From Chloroflexota bacterium (GTDB lineage Bacteria; Chloroflexota; Limnocylindria; Limnocylindrales; CSP1-4), in NCBI GenBank assembly GCA_021789355.1, contig JAJYJR010000158.1, positions 1 to 10,386 on the forward strand: a DNA stretch of 10,386 nt, in the 5' to 3' direction. The notes beneath the pieces are model-generated. The model did not search any database, had not been told where the DNA came from, and worked only from the letters and a program-made list of their open reading frames with translations. Made by a program: the position numbers and the translations under genes. Positions 1 to 6,849 of this stretch are shown piece after piece; position 1 is the stretch's first letter, and every line of letters begins with the position of its first letter.

Positions 1-1
1 G

Positions 2-301
2 GGCCGCATCGTGAAGCTCGACACCGTGGAGGGGCTGCGCGACCTGGCGCACCACCAGGTGGAGCTGCGTTTCGCGGGGCCCGTGCCAGAGGCCGAGTTC
101 GCGGCCCTGCCCGGCGTGAGCGACGTCGTCCTGGACGACCACGTCCTGCGCATGCGCGTGGCGGGAGCGATCACCCCGGTGGTGCAGGCCGCGGCGCGGT
201 ACGAGCTCCTCGACTTCGTCTCGCGAGAGCCCAGCCTGGAGGAGACGTTCCTCGCTCAATACGGCCGCGAGGCCGTCGAGGTGAACAACCATGGCCGTTA
301 G
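2..301 (+). CDS. ABC transporter ATP-binding protein, C-terminal part (5' truncated by window edge)
   Basis: This is the last 99 codons of a gene that begins left of the window. The frame is open from base 2 and stops at TAG 299-301. The visible part lies after the nucleotide-binding core, so no Walker or signature motif is present. It looks like the accessory C-terminal domain of drug-export ATPases of the CcmA type (COG1131): the text GRIVKLDTVEGLRD resembles the usual 'G+iv..gt..eLr' stretch after the H-loop, and SLEETFLAQYG is the typical near-terminal signature of these ATPases. The next gene, a membrane permease, starts inside it (ATG at 291, 11-base overlap), so the two are translationally coupled and should form one exporter. 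The substrate cannot be told from this piece. The GTG at base 11 is only an internal codon and not the real start. Confidence 0.85.
   Translation, partial: GRIVKLDTVEGLRDLAHHQVELRFAGPVPEAEFAALPGVSDVVLDDHVLRMRVAGAITPVVQAAARYELLDFVSREPSLEETFLAQYGREAVEVNNHGR
278..284 (+). promoter_or_regulatory. Strong ribosome binding site for the ABC permease
   Basis: GAGGTGA lies 6 bases before the ATG at 291, inside the end of the ATPase gene. It matches the anti-Shine-Dalgarno sequence well and fixes the permease start despite the gene overlap. Confidence 0.75.
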
Positions 302-1988
302 CGCCGGAGCGCCGGGGCGGACATCCGCGACGACTCTCCCCCCGATCCCGCTGCATCGCCGCCTCTACGGCTTCGGGAGCATCTACGGCAAGACGGTCCG
401 CGACTCCCGTCTCGCGTTCATCATCGCCGCGGGGATGCTGGGCGGCCTGTCGCTCGTCATGGGCGCCGCGATCGGGACCGTCTTCCCGACGATCACGTCC
501 CGGCTCGCGGTGGACCAGCTCGTCGCGAGCATGCCCGCCTCGATGGTCAACCTGTTCGGCAACGCCACCCTGATGAAAGAGAAGCTCGGCACCCTCGGGG
601 GCTACATGACCTGGAAGTACGGCGCCCTCTTCGCCCTCGGCACCGCGCTCTGGTCGATCCTCGCCCTGTCCGGGACCCTGGCGGGCGAGGCGGCCCGCGG
701 TTCCCTCGACTTCGTCGCCGCCGCACCGTTCGGCAAGCGCCGCATCGCGCTCGAGAAGCTGGCGGCCCACCTGACGATGCTCTGGCTGGCGATGGCCGTC
801 GTCGCGGTCATGGTCGTCGTCAGCTCGAACACGTTCGGCGACCCGAACCTGGGCGACCCGATCCCGCTCGGCTCCTCGATCGGCTTCGCCCTCTGGGTCG
901 GGTTCATCGCCATGTGTTTCGGCGGCCTCGCGCTCGCCCTCGCGCCGGTGCTCGGCCGTTCCGGCGCGGCCGGCGTCGCCGGCCTGGTCATGGCCGGCCT
1001 GTGGGTCGCGAGCGGCCTGGACGTCGGTGGCCCGCTCCTGGTCCTGAGCCCGTTCCACTGGACGGCCGACCACATCCCGCTCGTCGGCATCTACGACTGG
1101 CCGGGGCTCGCGCTGGTGGGGGTCGTCGCGATCGTTCTCCTCGCGCTCGGGGTCGAGCTGTTCACGCGCCGCGACCTCGGGGTCACCGCCGGCCTCTCCC
1201 TGCCGGCGACGCCGGGGGCGGTCCTCGGCGTCCGCGGCCCGGTCAGCCGGGCCTTCGGCGACGAGCTGCCGCGGTCCCTGGCATGGGGGATCGGCCTGTT
1301 CCTCTTCGGCGCGCTCCTCGCGTCCCTGGTCAAGCCGATGGCGGACCAGATCTCGGGCAGTCCCGAGATGATGAGGCTGTTCTCGATGGTCTTCCCGAGC
1401 TTCGACCTCGCGTCGGCCAGCGGCTTCCTCCAGCTGTACGTGCAGCTCTTCTACATCGCCGCCGGTTTCGCCGGGGCCACGTTCGTCTCCAGGTGGGCCT
1501 CGGATGAGACCGACGGTCGTCTCGAGATGGTCCTGACCGCGCCGATGGCGCGCGCCCGCTGGGTGGTCGCGGGCGGGATCGGCGCGCTCCTGGCGATCGT
1601 GGTCATGACCGTCCTGTTCGCGGCCGGGATCGGCATCGGTGCCGCGACGGGGGGCGTTTCTGCGGGAGAGGCCATGCTCGGCTCCGCGGCGCTCGGCATC
1701 TACGCCAGCGCGATCGTCGGCCTGGGCGTCGCGATCGGCGGACTCTGGCGGACGTCGATCGCGGGCGAGATCGCCGCGCTGGTCGTCGTGGCGACGTACC
1801 TCGTCGACCTCCTCGCGCCGCCGCTCAAGCTGCCAGACTGGTTCCACCAGCTCGCCCTGACTGCGCACATGGGTCAGCCGATGGTCGGCCAGTGGGACGC
1901 GACCGGCGTGGTGGCGTGCCTGGTCATCGGGGTCGGCGGGATCCTGCTCGGCGCCTGGGGCATGAGCAGGCGCGACGTCGCGCGCTGA
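291..1988 (+). CDS. ABC transporter permease, two-half ABC-2 type (polyketide/drug exporter-like)
   Basis: A 565-residue integral membrane protein, the likely partner of the ATPase that overlaps its start. I see about 12 hydrophobic segments, among them residues roughly 42-64, 110-130, 160-178, 196-220, 225-243, 270-290, 328-347, 385-400, 427-450, 462-485, 490-510 and 538-557. The chain is an internal duplication: [20 protein letters not shown] (132-151) in the first half lines up with [20 protein letters not shown] (405-424) in the second, both of the form E-x(3)-G-x-L-[DE]-x-V-x-A-x-P, the cytoplasmic loop typical of ABC-2 permeases. Length and layout match the COG3559 family ('exporter of polyketide antibiotics', TnrB3-like), where one gene carries both permease halves. 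The start is supported by GAGGTGA 6 bases upstream. The substrate is unknown; the family name rests on a few antibiotic-resistance cases and should not be read as a proven function. Confidence 0.88.
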   Translation: MAVSAGAPGRTSATTLPPIPLHRRLYGFGSIYGKTVRDSRLAFIIAAGMLGGLSLVMGAAIGTVFPTITSRLAVDQLVASMPASMVNLFGNATLMKEKLGTLGGYMTWKYGALFALGTALWSILALSGTLAGEAARGSLDFVAAAPFGKRRIALEKLAAHLTMLWLAMAVVAVMVVVSSNTFGDPNLGDPIPLGSSIGFALWVGFIAMCFGGLALALAPVLGRSGAAGVAGLVMAGLWVASGLDVGGPLLVLSPFHWTADHIPLVGIYDWPGLALVGVVAIVLLALGVELFTRRDLGVTAGLSLPATPGAVLGVRGPVSRAFGDELPRSLAWGIGLFLFGALLASLVKPMADQISGSPEMMRLFSMVFPSFDLASASGFLQLYVQLFYIAAGFAGATFVSRWASDETDGRLEMVLTAPMARARWVVAGGIGALLAIVVMTVLFAAGIGIGAATGGVSAGEAMLGSAALGIYASAIVGLGVAIGGLWRTSIAGEIAALVVVATYLVDLLAPPLKLPDWFHQLALTAHMGQPMVGQWDATGVVACLVIGVGGILLGAWGMSRRDVAR

Positions 1989-2016
1989 TCGCCGGCTCGC
2001 CGGAGGCGCTCGGACC

Positions 2017-2045
2017 TTGCGCTGTCCGTGGGTGGCTCGTAGCGT
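2017..2045 (+). promoter_or_regulatory. Candidate promoter for hutU, probably giving a leaderless mRNA
   Basis: TTGCGC (2017-2022), a 17-base spacer and TAGCGT (2040-2045) resemble a -35/-10 pair, each matching three of six consensus bases (TTGACA, TATAAT). The -10 ends 7 bases before the ATG at 2053, so transcription would start at or next to the A of the ATG. No Shine-Dalgarno sequence precedes that ATG, which fits a leaderless start. The same TTG at 2017 could instead be read as an upstream start codon, with GGAGG at 2002-2006. Confidence 0.45.
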
Positions 2046-2052
2046 CTCCACC

Positions 2053-3831
2053 ATGAACGCCACACCGACCTCGACGGCGGAGGCCGCCACACTCACCGGC
2101 CCCAGCGGTTCGACCATCGTCACGCCCGGCCACGGCCCCCGACCGGTCCGCGCGCCGCGAGGCCCGGAGCGCACCTGCAAGGGCTGGGGTCAGGAAGCCG
2201 CGCTGCGGATGCTCATGAACAACCTCGACCCCGAAGTGGGCGAGGCGCCGGATCAGCTGATCGTCTACGGCGGCACCGGGCGCGCGGCACGCAGCTGGGA
2301 GGCCTTCGACGCCATCGTGGCGTCGCTCCGGGAGCTGGAGAACGATGAGACCCTGCTGGTGCAGTCGGGCAAGCCGGTCGGCATCTTCCGCACCACGCCC
2401 GACGCCCCTCGGGTCCTGATCGCCAACGCCAACCTGGTGCCCCACTGGGGTACCTGGGGCGTGTTCCGCGAGCTGGAGCGGATGGGGCTGACGATGTTCG
2501 GCCAGATGACCGCGGGCTCCTGGATCTACATCGCCACCCAGGGGATCATCCAGGGCACCTACGAGACGTTCGCCGAGATGGCGCGCCAGCACTTCGGTGG
2601 CACGCTGCGGGAGCGCGTGGTCCTGACCGCAGGCCTGGGCGGCATGGGCGGCGCGCAGCCGCTGGCGATCACCATGAACGAAGGCGTCGGCCTCTGCATC
2701 GAGGTGGACCCGGCCCGGGCACAACGCCGCCACGCGGCGGGCTACGTCGACGAGCTGACGGCGGACCTCGACGACGCGCTGGCCCGGGTGGAGGCGGCCC
2801 GGGCGGAGGGCCGGCCCCTGTCCGTCGCGCTGGTGGCGAACGCCGCCGACGTGGAACCCGAGCTGGTCCGGCGGGGCTGGCAGCCCGACGCGCTCACCGA
2901 CCAGACCAGCGCGCACGACCTGCTCGGCGGGTACGTGCCCGGTGGCATGACCTTCGAGGCCGCGCTCGCGCTCCGGTCCGCGGACCCCGACGCATACCTG
3001 GCGGCAAGCCGCGGAAGCGTCGTCCGCCACGTCCGCGCCATGCTGGCGCTGCAGCGCGGGGGCGCGGTGGCCTTCGACTACGGCAACAACATCCGGCAGG
3101 CGGCCGCGGACGAGGGTGTCGCCGACGCGTTCGACATCGGCGGGTTCGTGCCGCTGTTCATCCGGCCGCTCTTCTGCGAGGGCAAGGGTCCCTTCCGCTG
3201 GGCGGCGCTCTCGGGCGATCCCGAGGATATCCTGCGCACCGACCGGGCCCTGATGGAGCTCTTCCCGGGCGACGCGAGCCTGCGGCGCTGGCTCACCCTG
3301 GCGGAGCGGAAGGTGCCCTTCCAGGGACTGCCGGCCCGGATCTGCTGGCTGGGCTACGGCGAGCGGACACGGGCCGGGTTGCGCTTCAACGAGATGGTCG
3401 CCTCCGGCGAGTTGAAGGCGCCGATCGTCATCGGGCGCGACCACCTCGACGCCGGGTCCGTGGCGAGCCCCAACCGCGAGACCGAGGGGATGCGGGACGG
3501 CTCCGATGCGATCGCCGACTGGCCACTCCTGAACGCACTGCTCAACACCGCCGCGGGCGCCACCTGGGTGAGCATCCACCACGGTGGCGGCGTGGGGATC
3601 GGGTACAGCATCCACGCGGGCATGGTCGTGGTCGCTGACGGGACGGCGGAGGCGGCGCAGCGCCTGGAGCGGGTTCTCACCACGGATCCGGGCAGCGGCG
3701 TGATGCGGCACGTGGACGCCGGCTACGAGCGGGCCATCGCGGTGGCCCGGGCGCGCGGAGTCCGCATCCCGATGATCGAGGCGGCCGAGCGGAAGGCGCG
3801 CGAGCCGGAGGTCCGGCGGCCCGAGCCGTAG
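2053..3831 (+). CDS. hutU: Urocanate hydratase (urocanase)
   Basis: Converts urocanate to 4-imidazolone-5-propionate, the second step of histidine degradation, in the cytoplasm, using tightly bound NAD+ as an electrophile. The 592-residue product covers the whole family. [20 protein letters not shown] lies near the N terminus. The glycine-rich NAD-binding stretch [10 protein letters not shown] is at 194-203, FDYGNNIR at 341-348 and [15 protein letters not shown] at 369-383. The urocanase signature [10 protein letters not shown] is at 423-432; its Cys431 corresponds to the reactive Cys410 of Pseudomonas putida. [17 protein letters not shown] starts at 509. The ATG at 2053 gives about 40 residues before the conserved KGW block, longer than the 15 or so in Bacillus; a TTG at 2017 would add 12 more and has GGAGG 10 bases upstream, but I prefer the ATG because a promoter-like pair fits just before it. 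No hutH, hutI or hutG is adjacent, so the gene stands alone here. Confidence 0.96.
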   Translation: MNATPTSTAEAATLTGPSGSTIVTPGHGPRPVRAPRGPERTCKGWGQEAALRMLMNNLDPEVGEAPDQLIVYGGTGRAARSWEAFDAIVASLRELENDETLLVQSGKPVGIFRTTPDAPRVLIANANLVPHWGTWGVFRELERMGLTMFGQMTAGSWIYIATQGIIQGTYETFAEMARQHFGGTLRERVVLTAGLGGMGGAQPLAITMNEGVGLCIEVDPARAQRRHAAGYVDELTADLDDALARVEAARAEGRPLSVALVANAADVEPELVRRGWQPDALTDQTSAHDLLGGYVPGGMTFEAALALRSADPDAYLAASRGSVVRHVRAMLALQRGGAVAFDYGNNIRQAAADEGVADAFDIGGFVPLFIRPLFCEGKGPFRWAALSGDPEDILRTDRALMELFPGDASLRRWLTLAERKVPFQGLPARICWLGYGERTRAGLRFNEMVASGELKAPIVIGRDHLDAGSVASPNRETEGMRDGSDAIADWPLLNALLNTAAGATWVSIHHGGGVGIGYSIHAGMVVVADGTAEAAQRLERVLTTDPGSGVMRHVDAGYERAIAVARARGVRIPMIEAAERKAREPEVRRPEP

Positions 3832-3850
3832 CTGCACGCCGGGTGGCCCA

Positions 3851-3869
3851 GGCCGCCGCCCGGGCGGCC
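3851..3869. terminator. GC-rich hairpin after hutU
   Basis: GGCCGCC (3851-3857) pairs perfectly with GGCGGCC (3863-3869) across a 5-base loop. It lies 20 bases past the hutU stop, between two convergent genes. There is no T-tract, so it may act as a weak or factor-assisted terminator, or only protect the mRNA end. Confidence 0.4.
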
Positions 3870-3882
3870 GAGACCCTCGACC

Positions 3883-3908
3883 CGAGCCACCGGCACGAGC
3901 CACCGGCC
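3883..3908. repeat. Short tandem direct repeat in the convergent gap
   Basis: Two adjacent 13-base copies, CGAGCCACCGGCA (3883-3895) and CGAGCCACCGGCC (3896-3908), differ only at the last base. They sit between the two hairpins and are probably a local slippage duplication with no role I can name. Confidence 0.5.
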
Positions 3909-3924
3909 GGGGGCCACCCCCGGC
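3906..3924. terminator. Hairpin just past the anti-sigma gene stop, candidate bidirectional terminator
   Basis: GCCGGGGG (3906-3913) is perfectly complementary to CCCCCGGC (3917-3924), with a 3-base loop CCA. It begins 10 bases beyond the minus-strand stop codon at 3935-3937 and follows hutU on the plus strand, so it could end transcription from either side. No T-run is present on either strand, so intrinsic termination would be atypical. Confidence 0.45.
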
Positions 3925-3934
3925 GCCCCCGGCG

Positions 3935-5986
3935 TCAGAACGCCGGCAGCACTTCCTGCTGGTCGAGTTCCTGGCTGCGCATCTCGCCCCGCCCGAACGA
4001 CCCCCAGACCACCACGCGCAACTGGCTGTAGCCGCGCAGGTCGGCCGGCGTGGCCCAGACCAGCCGATCGAGGCCCATCGAGAAGCCGCGGCAGGCGGCG
4101 ACGGGGCCGAGGAGCAGGGCGCCCGCGTCGAGCTGCCCTGTCGCCACGTCGAGCGCGTGGAGGGTAAGGGTGCCGGTCTGGACCCCCACCGACGGCCCTT
4201 CCCACACCGCGACGGCCGATCCGTCCGGCGACCAGCCGATCGCCCAGTCCTCGTACTGCTGGGCACCAGGCGCCGGCGACGCATCGATCGGCGCGGGGGT
4301 CGTCGTCGCTGCCTCGGGGCCACCGGCCGCCGCCGAGGATCCCGGCCCCACCGCCACCGGCGGCGACCCGACGGCGGGGGACGAGGCCGGGGTGGTTCGT
4401 TCCGCCCGGGCCCGGTGGGAGGCGGGTGCGGCCGCAGGCGATGGCGTCGCGATCGGGGTCGCCGTCGGCGCGGCGAATGGATCGAAGCCGTTCCATCGGG
4501 CGAAGACCAGCTGGCCCTGGTCGGGGACGGGCACCAGCCCCACGAGACGCAGTGTCCCTGCCCAGCCGACGACGTACCGGGCGGTCGGATCCACCGACGG
4601 GAGCCACAGCGCGGTGCCGGCAATCGTGCGCCGGTCGCCGGTCCGCGGGTCCAGCACGAACGACCGGGGGGTCAGCACCGCCGGATTGTCAGGCTCGACG
4701 GCGTACGTGCTGCCCACGATCCGGGATCCCGCCCACGACGCGAACGAAGAGGCGTGATCGGTGGTGATCGGGACCGCCCACTGGTCGCCCGGGTGCCAGG
4801 TGTAGATATCCGGACCGATCGAGCCGTCGGTGGGCATCGCGCTGAACGCCAGGGTGGTTCCGTCCGGGGACCAGGCCGGCGACGCGCCGGTGGGGATCAC
4901 GTCCTGCAGGATCGGCTGCGCGAACACCGGCGGAAGGGTCGCGATCCCGACTGAGCCCGGCAGGGCGCTCGAAGAGGCCGACGCTCCACCGGGGGCGCCG
5001 GATGGAAGCGCGCTCGACGCAGCCGCCGCCGCGGAGGATGCCGCGGGCGACGCGGAGGCGGCGGGTCGCCGCGTCGTTCCGACCGTGGCGCCGGGCGACT
5101 TCGCGGCGCGCTCGGTCGGCGATGGATGCGGCGTGGAGGCGACGGTCTTCTTCTGGGCGAGCGGTGTGGCCCGTGCCTTCGCCACCGGAGAAGAAGAGTG
5201 CTGCGGCGCCACGCTCGACGGGACCGCAGCAGCGGGCGAGCCCGCGCCGACCGCGGGCACGGGGGATTCGAACGGGCTCACCGGAGGCGTGGTACCGGAG
5301 GCGCCGCTGCCCAGGTCGACCACGTAGTACGTCGTCGTCGCGCCAGCGCCGGGCCTTGCCGCGATGGCCGCGTGCCGGCCCGTCGGGTCGAACGCGAGGC
5401 CGCTCACCGCCGCGGTCAGCGGCAGGCCCACCACCTGGTCTGCCTGGGGGGCGAACTCCGCGCACGAGATGGTGCCTGCCGGGCACGCGCGGTCCAGGCG
5501 CGTGCGGTAGAGCCGGACCACGTCGCCCTGGATCCCCACGAACGCGAGCTCCACCGGGGCGATGGCGAACGGGGTCGCGCCCACGTTCGGTCCCGGGATC
5601 TGGACGGCCGGGCCCACCAGCAGCGCGCCCACGACCGCGACCAGCGCGACGGTGAGCAGCGATCCGAAGGCCACGCCGTTGCCGCGCCTCGCGCCCCGCA
5701 GCCGCGGCAGGGGTGTGGCCCTGGGCGGCCGGACGCGGCGAACCTCGACCTCGAGCGCGGCGAGGGTCCGTGCCGGCAGGTCGCGCGGGGCCACGGGCCC
5801 GGCCAGCAGCCGGATCGCGGCGCGATTCGCCCGGTACTCCGCGTCGACCTGGCGACAGGAGGCACAGGACGCCAGGTGCGTGGCCAGCGCGTCCTCCCGC
5901 GCCGGCTGGAGGGGGCCGTCGAGCCGCTCGGCGAGCCACGCTCGCGATCGCTCGTGGCTGAGGCGGTTCCCGCGGAAGGGTGGCAT
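3935..5986 (-). CDS. Transmembrane zinc-finger anti-sigma factor with extracytoplasmic WD40/TolB-like propeller
   Basis: Likely holds the adjacent ECF sigma factor inactive and senses something outside the membrane. Residues below are counted from the first of two start Mets (5989). The N-terminal 60 or so form an anti-sigma zinc finger with His38-x3-Cys42-x2-Cys45 (HLASCASC) and a further His12. One membrane helix follows at about 107-129. Residues 140-230 and 355-500 and the end from 580 carry propeller-like blade motifs: LAFDPTGRHAAIAA, PAWSPDGTTLAFSA and IGWSPDGSAVAVWE. Two stretches rich in Pro, Ala, Ser and Thr, about 235-350 and 505-577, interrupt the blades and may be flexible or glycosylated. 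GGAGG at 5993-5997 is only 3 bases from the first ATG but 6 from the second, so I place the start at 5986 (683 residues). It follows the sigma gene after about 40 bases on the same strand. At 683 residues it is much longer than the usual 200-300 for such anti-sigma factors. The ligand is unknown. Confidence 0.85.
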   Translation of the reverse strand: MPPFRGNRLSHERSRAWLAERLDGPLQPAREDALATHLASCASCRQVDAEYRANRAAIRLLAGPVAPRDLPARTLAALEVEVRRVRPPRATPLPRLRGARRGNGVAFGSLLTVALVAVVGALLVGPAVQIPGPNVGATPFAIAPVELAFVGIQGDVVRLYRTRLDRACPAGTISCAEFAPQADQVVGLPLTAAVSGLAFDPTGRHAAIAARPGAGATTTYYVVDLGSGASGTTPPVSPFESPVPAVGAGSPAAAVPSSVAPQHSSSPVAKARATPLAQKKTVASTPHPSPTERAAKSPGATVGTTRRPAASASPAASSAAAAASSALPSGAPGGASASSSALPGSVGIATLPPVFAQPILQDVIPTGASPAWSPDGTTLAFSAMPTDGSIGPDIYTWHPGDQWAVPITTDHASSFASWAGSRIVGSTYAVEPDNPAVLTPRSFVLDPRTGDRRTIAGTALWLPSVDPTARYVVGWAGTLRLVGLVPVPDQGQLVFARWNGFDPFAAPTATPIATPSPAAAPASHRARAERTTPASSPAVGSPPVAVGPGSSAAAGGPEAATTTPAPIDASPAPGAQQYEDWAIGWSPDGSAVAVWEGPSVGVQTGTLTLHALDVATGQLDAGALLLGPVAACRGFSMGLDRLVWATPADLRGYSQLRVVVWGSFGRGEMRSQELDQQEVLPAF

Positions 5987-5992
5987 CATCGT

Positions 5993-5997
5993 CCTCC
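5993..5997 (-). promoter_or_regulatory. Ribosome binding site choosing the second of two adjacent ATGs
   Basis: On the minus strand the text reads GCCGGAGGACGATGATG. GGAGG stands 3 bases before the first ATG (5987-5989) and 6 before the second (5984-5986). The second spacing is closer to the normal range. Confidence 0.6.
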
Positions 5998-6026
5998 GGC
6001 GCGGCCCGTGGTCTGCCCTGCCCCGA

Positions 6027-6680
6027 TCACCGCCGCTCCTCCGAACGCCGCGCCGGGTTCACGGTCGCCCCTTCCACCCGCGGTGACGCGGAGTCGGCCG
6101 GGGCGGGACGAGATTCTCCGGATGTCCGCCGCTCTTCCGCGAGGGCCACCCGGAGCGACTCGCGAGCGCGGGTCAGCAGGGCCCGGGCGGCGACGTGCGT
6201 CACGCCCAGCGCCTCGGCGAGCTCGGTCCCCGACAGCTCGTACAGCTCGGCGAGGATCAGCGCTCCCCGTTGGCGATCGGGAATGCGCGCCAGCGCCCGC
6301 GCCATCTCGCCGGACAGCCGCGACCGCATCGCGGTCTCCTCGGCCGAGGGGGCCGTCCCGCGTGATTCGCCGGACCAGGGAACGAAGCGGATGAGCCTGC
6401 GCCGGCGCAGCTCGTCAAGCGCCGTGCGGCTCGCGATCTGGAAGAGCCACGCCCGGGCACGGTCGTGTGACTCGAGGGTGTTGAGCGCCCGGAACGCCTT
6501 GACGAACGTCTCCTGGGTGAGATCCGCGGCCAGGTCGTCATCGCGCACCATCCGGGCGAGGAAGCCGTAGATCTCGCCCTGGTGCTGCGCGAACAGCGCC
6601 TCGATGAACGCCTGGTCGGACGTCCGCTCTGTCGTCACCGCGACCCCCAGTCGCGGAAGCAGCAGGTCGATCGATGCCAC
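6027..6680 (-). CDS. RNA polymerase ECF sigma factor (sigma-70 family)
   Basis: Directs RNA polymerase to a special promoter set and is probably kept inactive by the membrane anti-sigma factor encoded just downstream. With a GTG start at 6680 it has 217 residues. Region 2 spans about 25-95, including LAADLTQETFVKAFRAL (core binding and -10 recognition) and RAWLFQIASRTALDELRRRR. Region 4 spans about 129-180, with IPDRQRGALILAELYELSG and the helix-turn-helix TELAEALGVTHVAARALLTR that reads the -35 element. A short acidic linker lies between them, and a 35-residue charged tail follows. No region 3 is present, as expected for an ECF factor. The start is uncertain: GTG 6680 has GAGG 6 bases upstream, while GTG 6638 (203 residues) would start about 10 residues before region 2, also normal. 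The frame is open further to ATG 6884, but that extension is Arg-rich, unlike a sigma factor, and overlaps the gene before it. Confidence 0.93.
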   Translation of the reverse strand: MASIDLLLPRLGVAVTTERTSDQAFIEALFAQHQGEIYGFLARMVRDDDLAADLTQETFVKAFRALNTLESHDRARAWLFQIASRTALDELRRRRLIRFVPWSGESRGTAPSAEETAMRSRLSGEMARALARIPDRQRGALILAELYELSGTELAEALGVTHVAARALLTRARESLRVALAEERRTSGESRPAPADSASPRVEGATVNPARRSEERR

Positions 6681-6849
6681 CCTTGCCTCTGCCGGAGTGT
6701 CCTGCCGGACGTACGCGGTGCTCCGTGGGCCGTCGCGGCCAGCCCGGAACACGCGACCGTCTCGTGCCTTGCGGCCATGTGACGGTCGGCGGCGGCAGGC
6801 TGTGACGCGGAGTGCGTGCCGTGACCGGCATCCCGGCCGGTGTGGCGCC
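6681..6849 (-). promoter_or_regulatory. Gap between the GalT-like gene and the sigma factor gene
   Basis: About 170 bases with no credible gene. It should hold the sigma operon promoter if that operon is not read through from lipB, but I see no convincing -35/-10 pair or ECF-type GGAAC element in the right place. Next to the GalT-like stop, ACCGGC (6824-6829) can pair with GCCGGT (6836-6841) across 6 bases. There is no T-tract, so termination there would be weak. Confidence 0.35.

Noticed and set aside
1992..2003. Small inverted repeat CCGG-CTCG-CCGG after the permease stop as a terminator.
   Set aside because: A 4-base-pair stem is too short and common by chance at this GC content, and no T-tract follows.
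171..2180. Long open frame (669 codons) on the minus strand opposite the ABC permease.
   Set aside because: It is Arg/Asp/Gly/Pro-rich with no domain motif and lies antisense to a membrane protein with a clear ribosome site and a conserved internal repeat. Such frames are expected in very GC-rich DNA.
1924..4623. Very long open frame (899 codons) on the minus strand across hutU.
   Set aside because: It is antisense to urocanase, whose motifs are unmistakable, and it also overlaps the anti-sigma gene in another frame. Its translation is low-complexity Arg/Pro/Gly/Ala with no family likeness.
5126..6394. Plus-strand frame of 422 codons spanning the sigma/anti-sigma junction.
   Set aside because: It is antisense to two recognisable genes, is rich in Arg and Gly, and has no motif or ribosome site.
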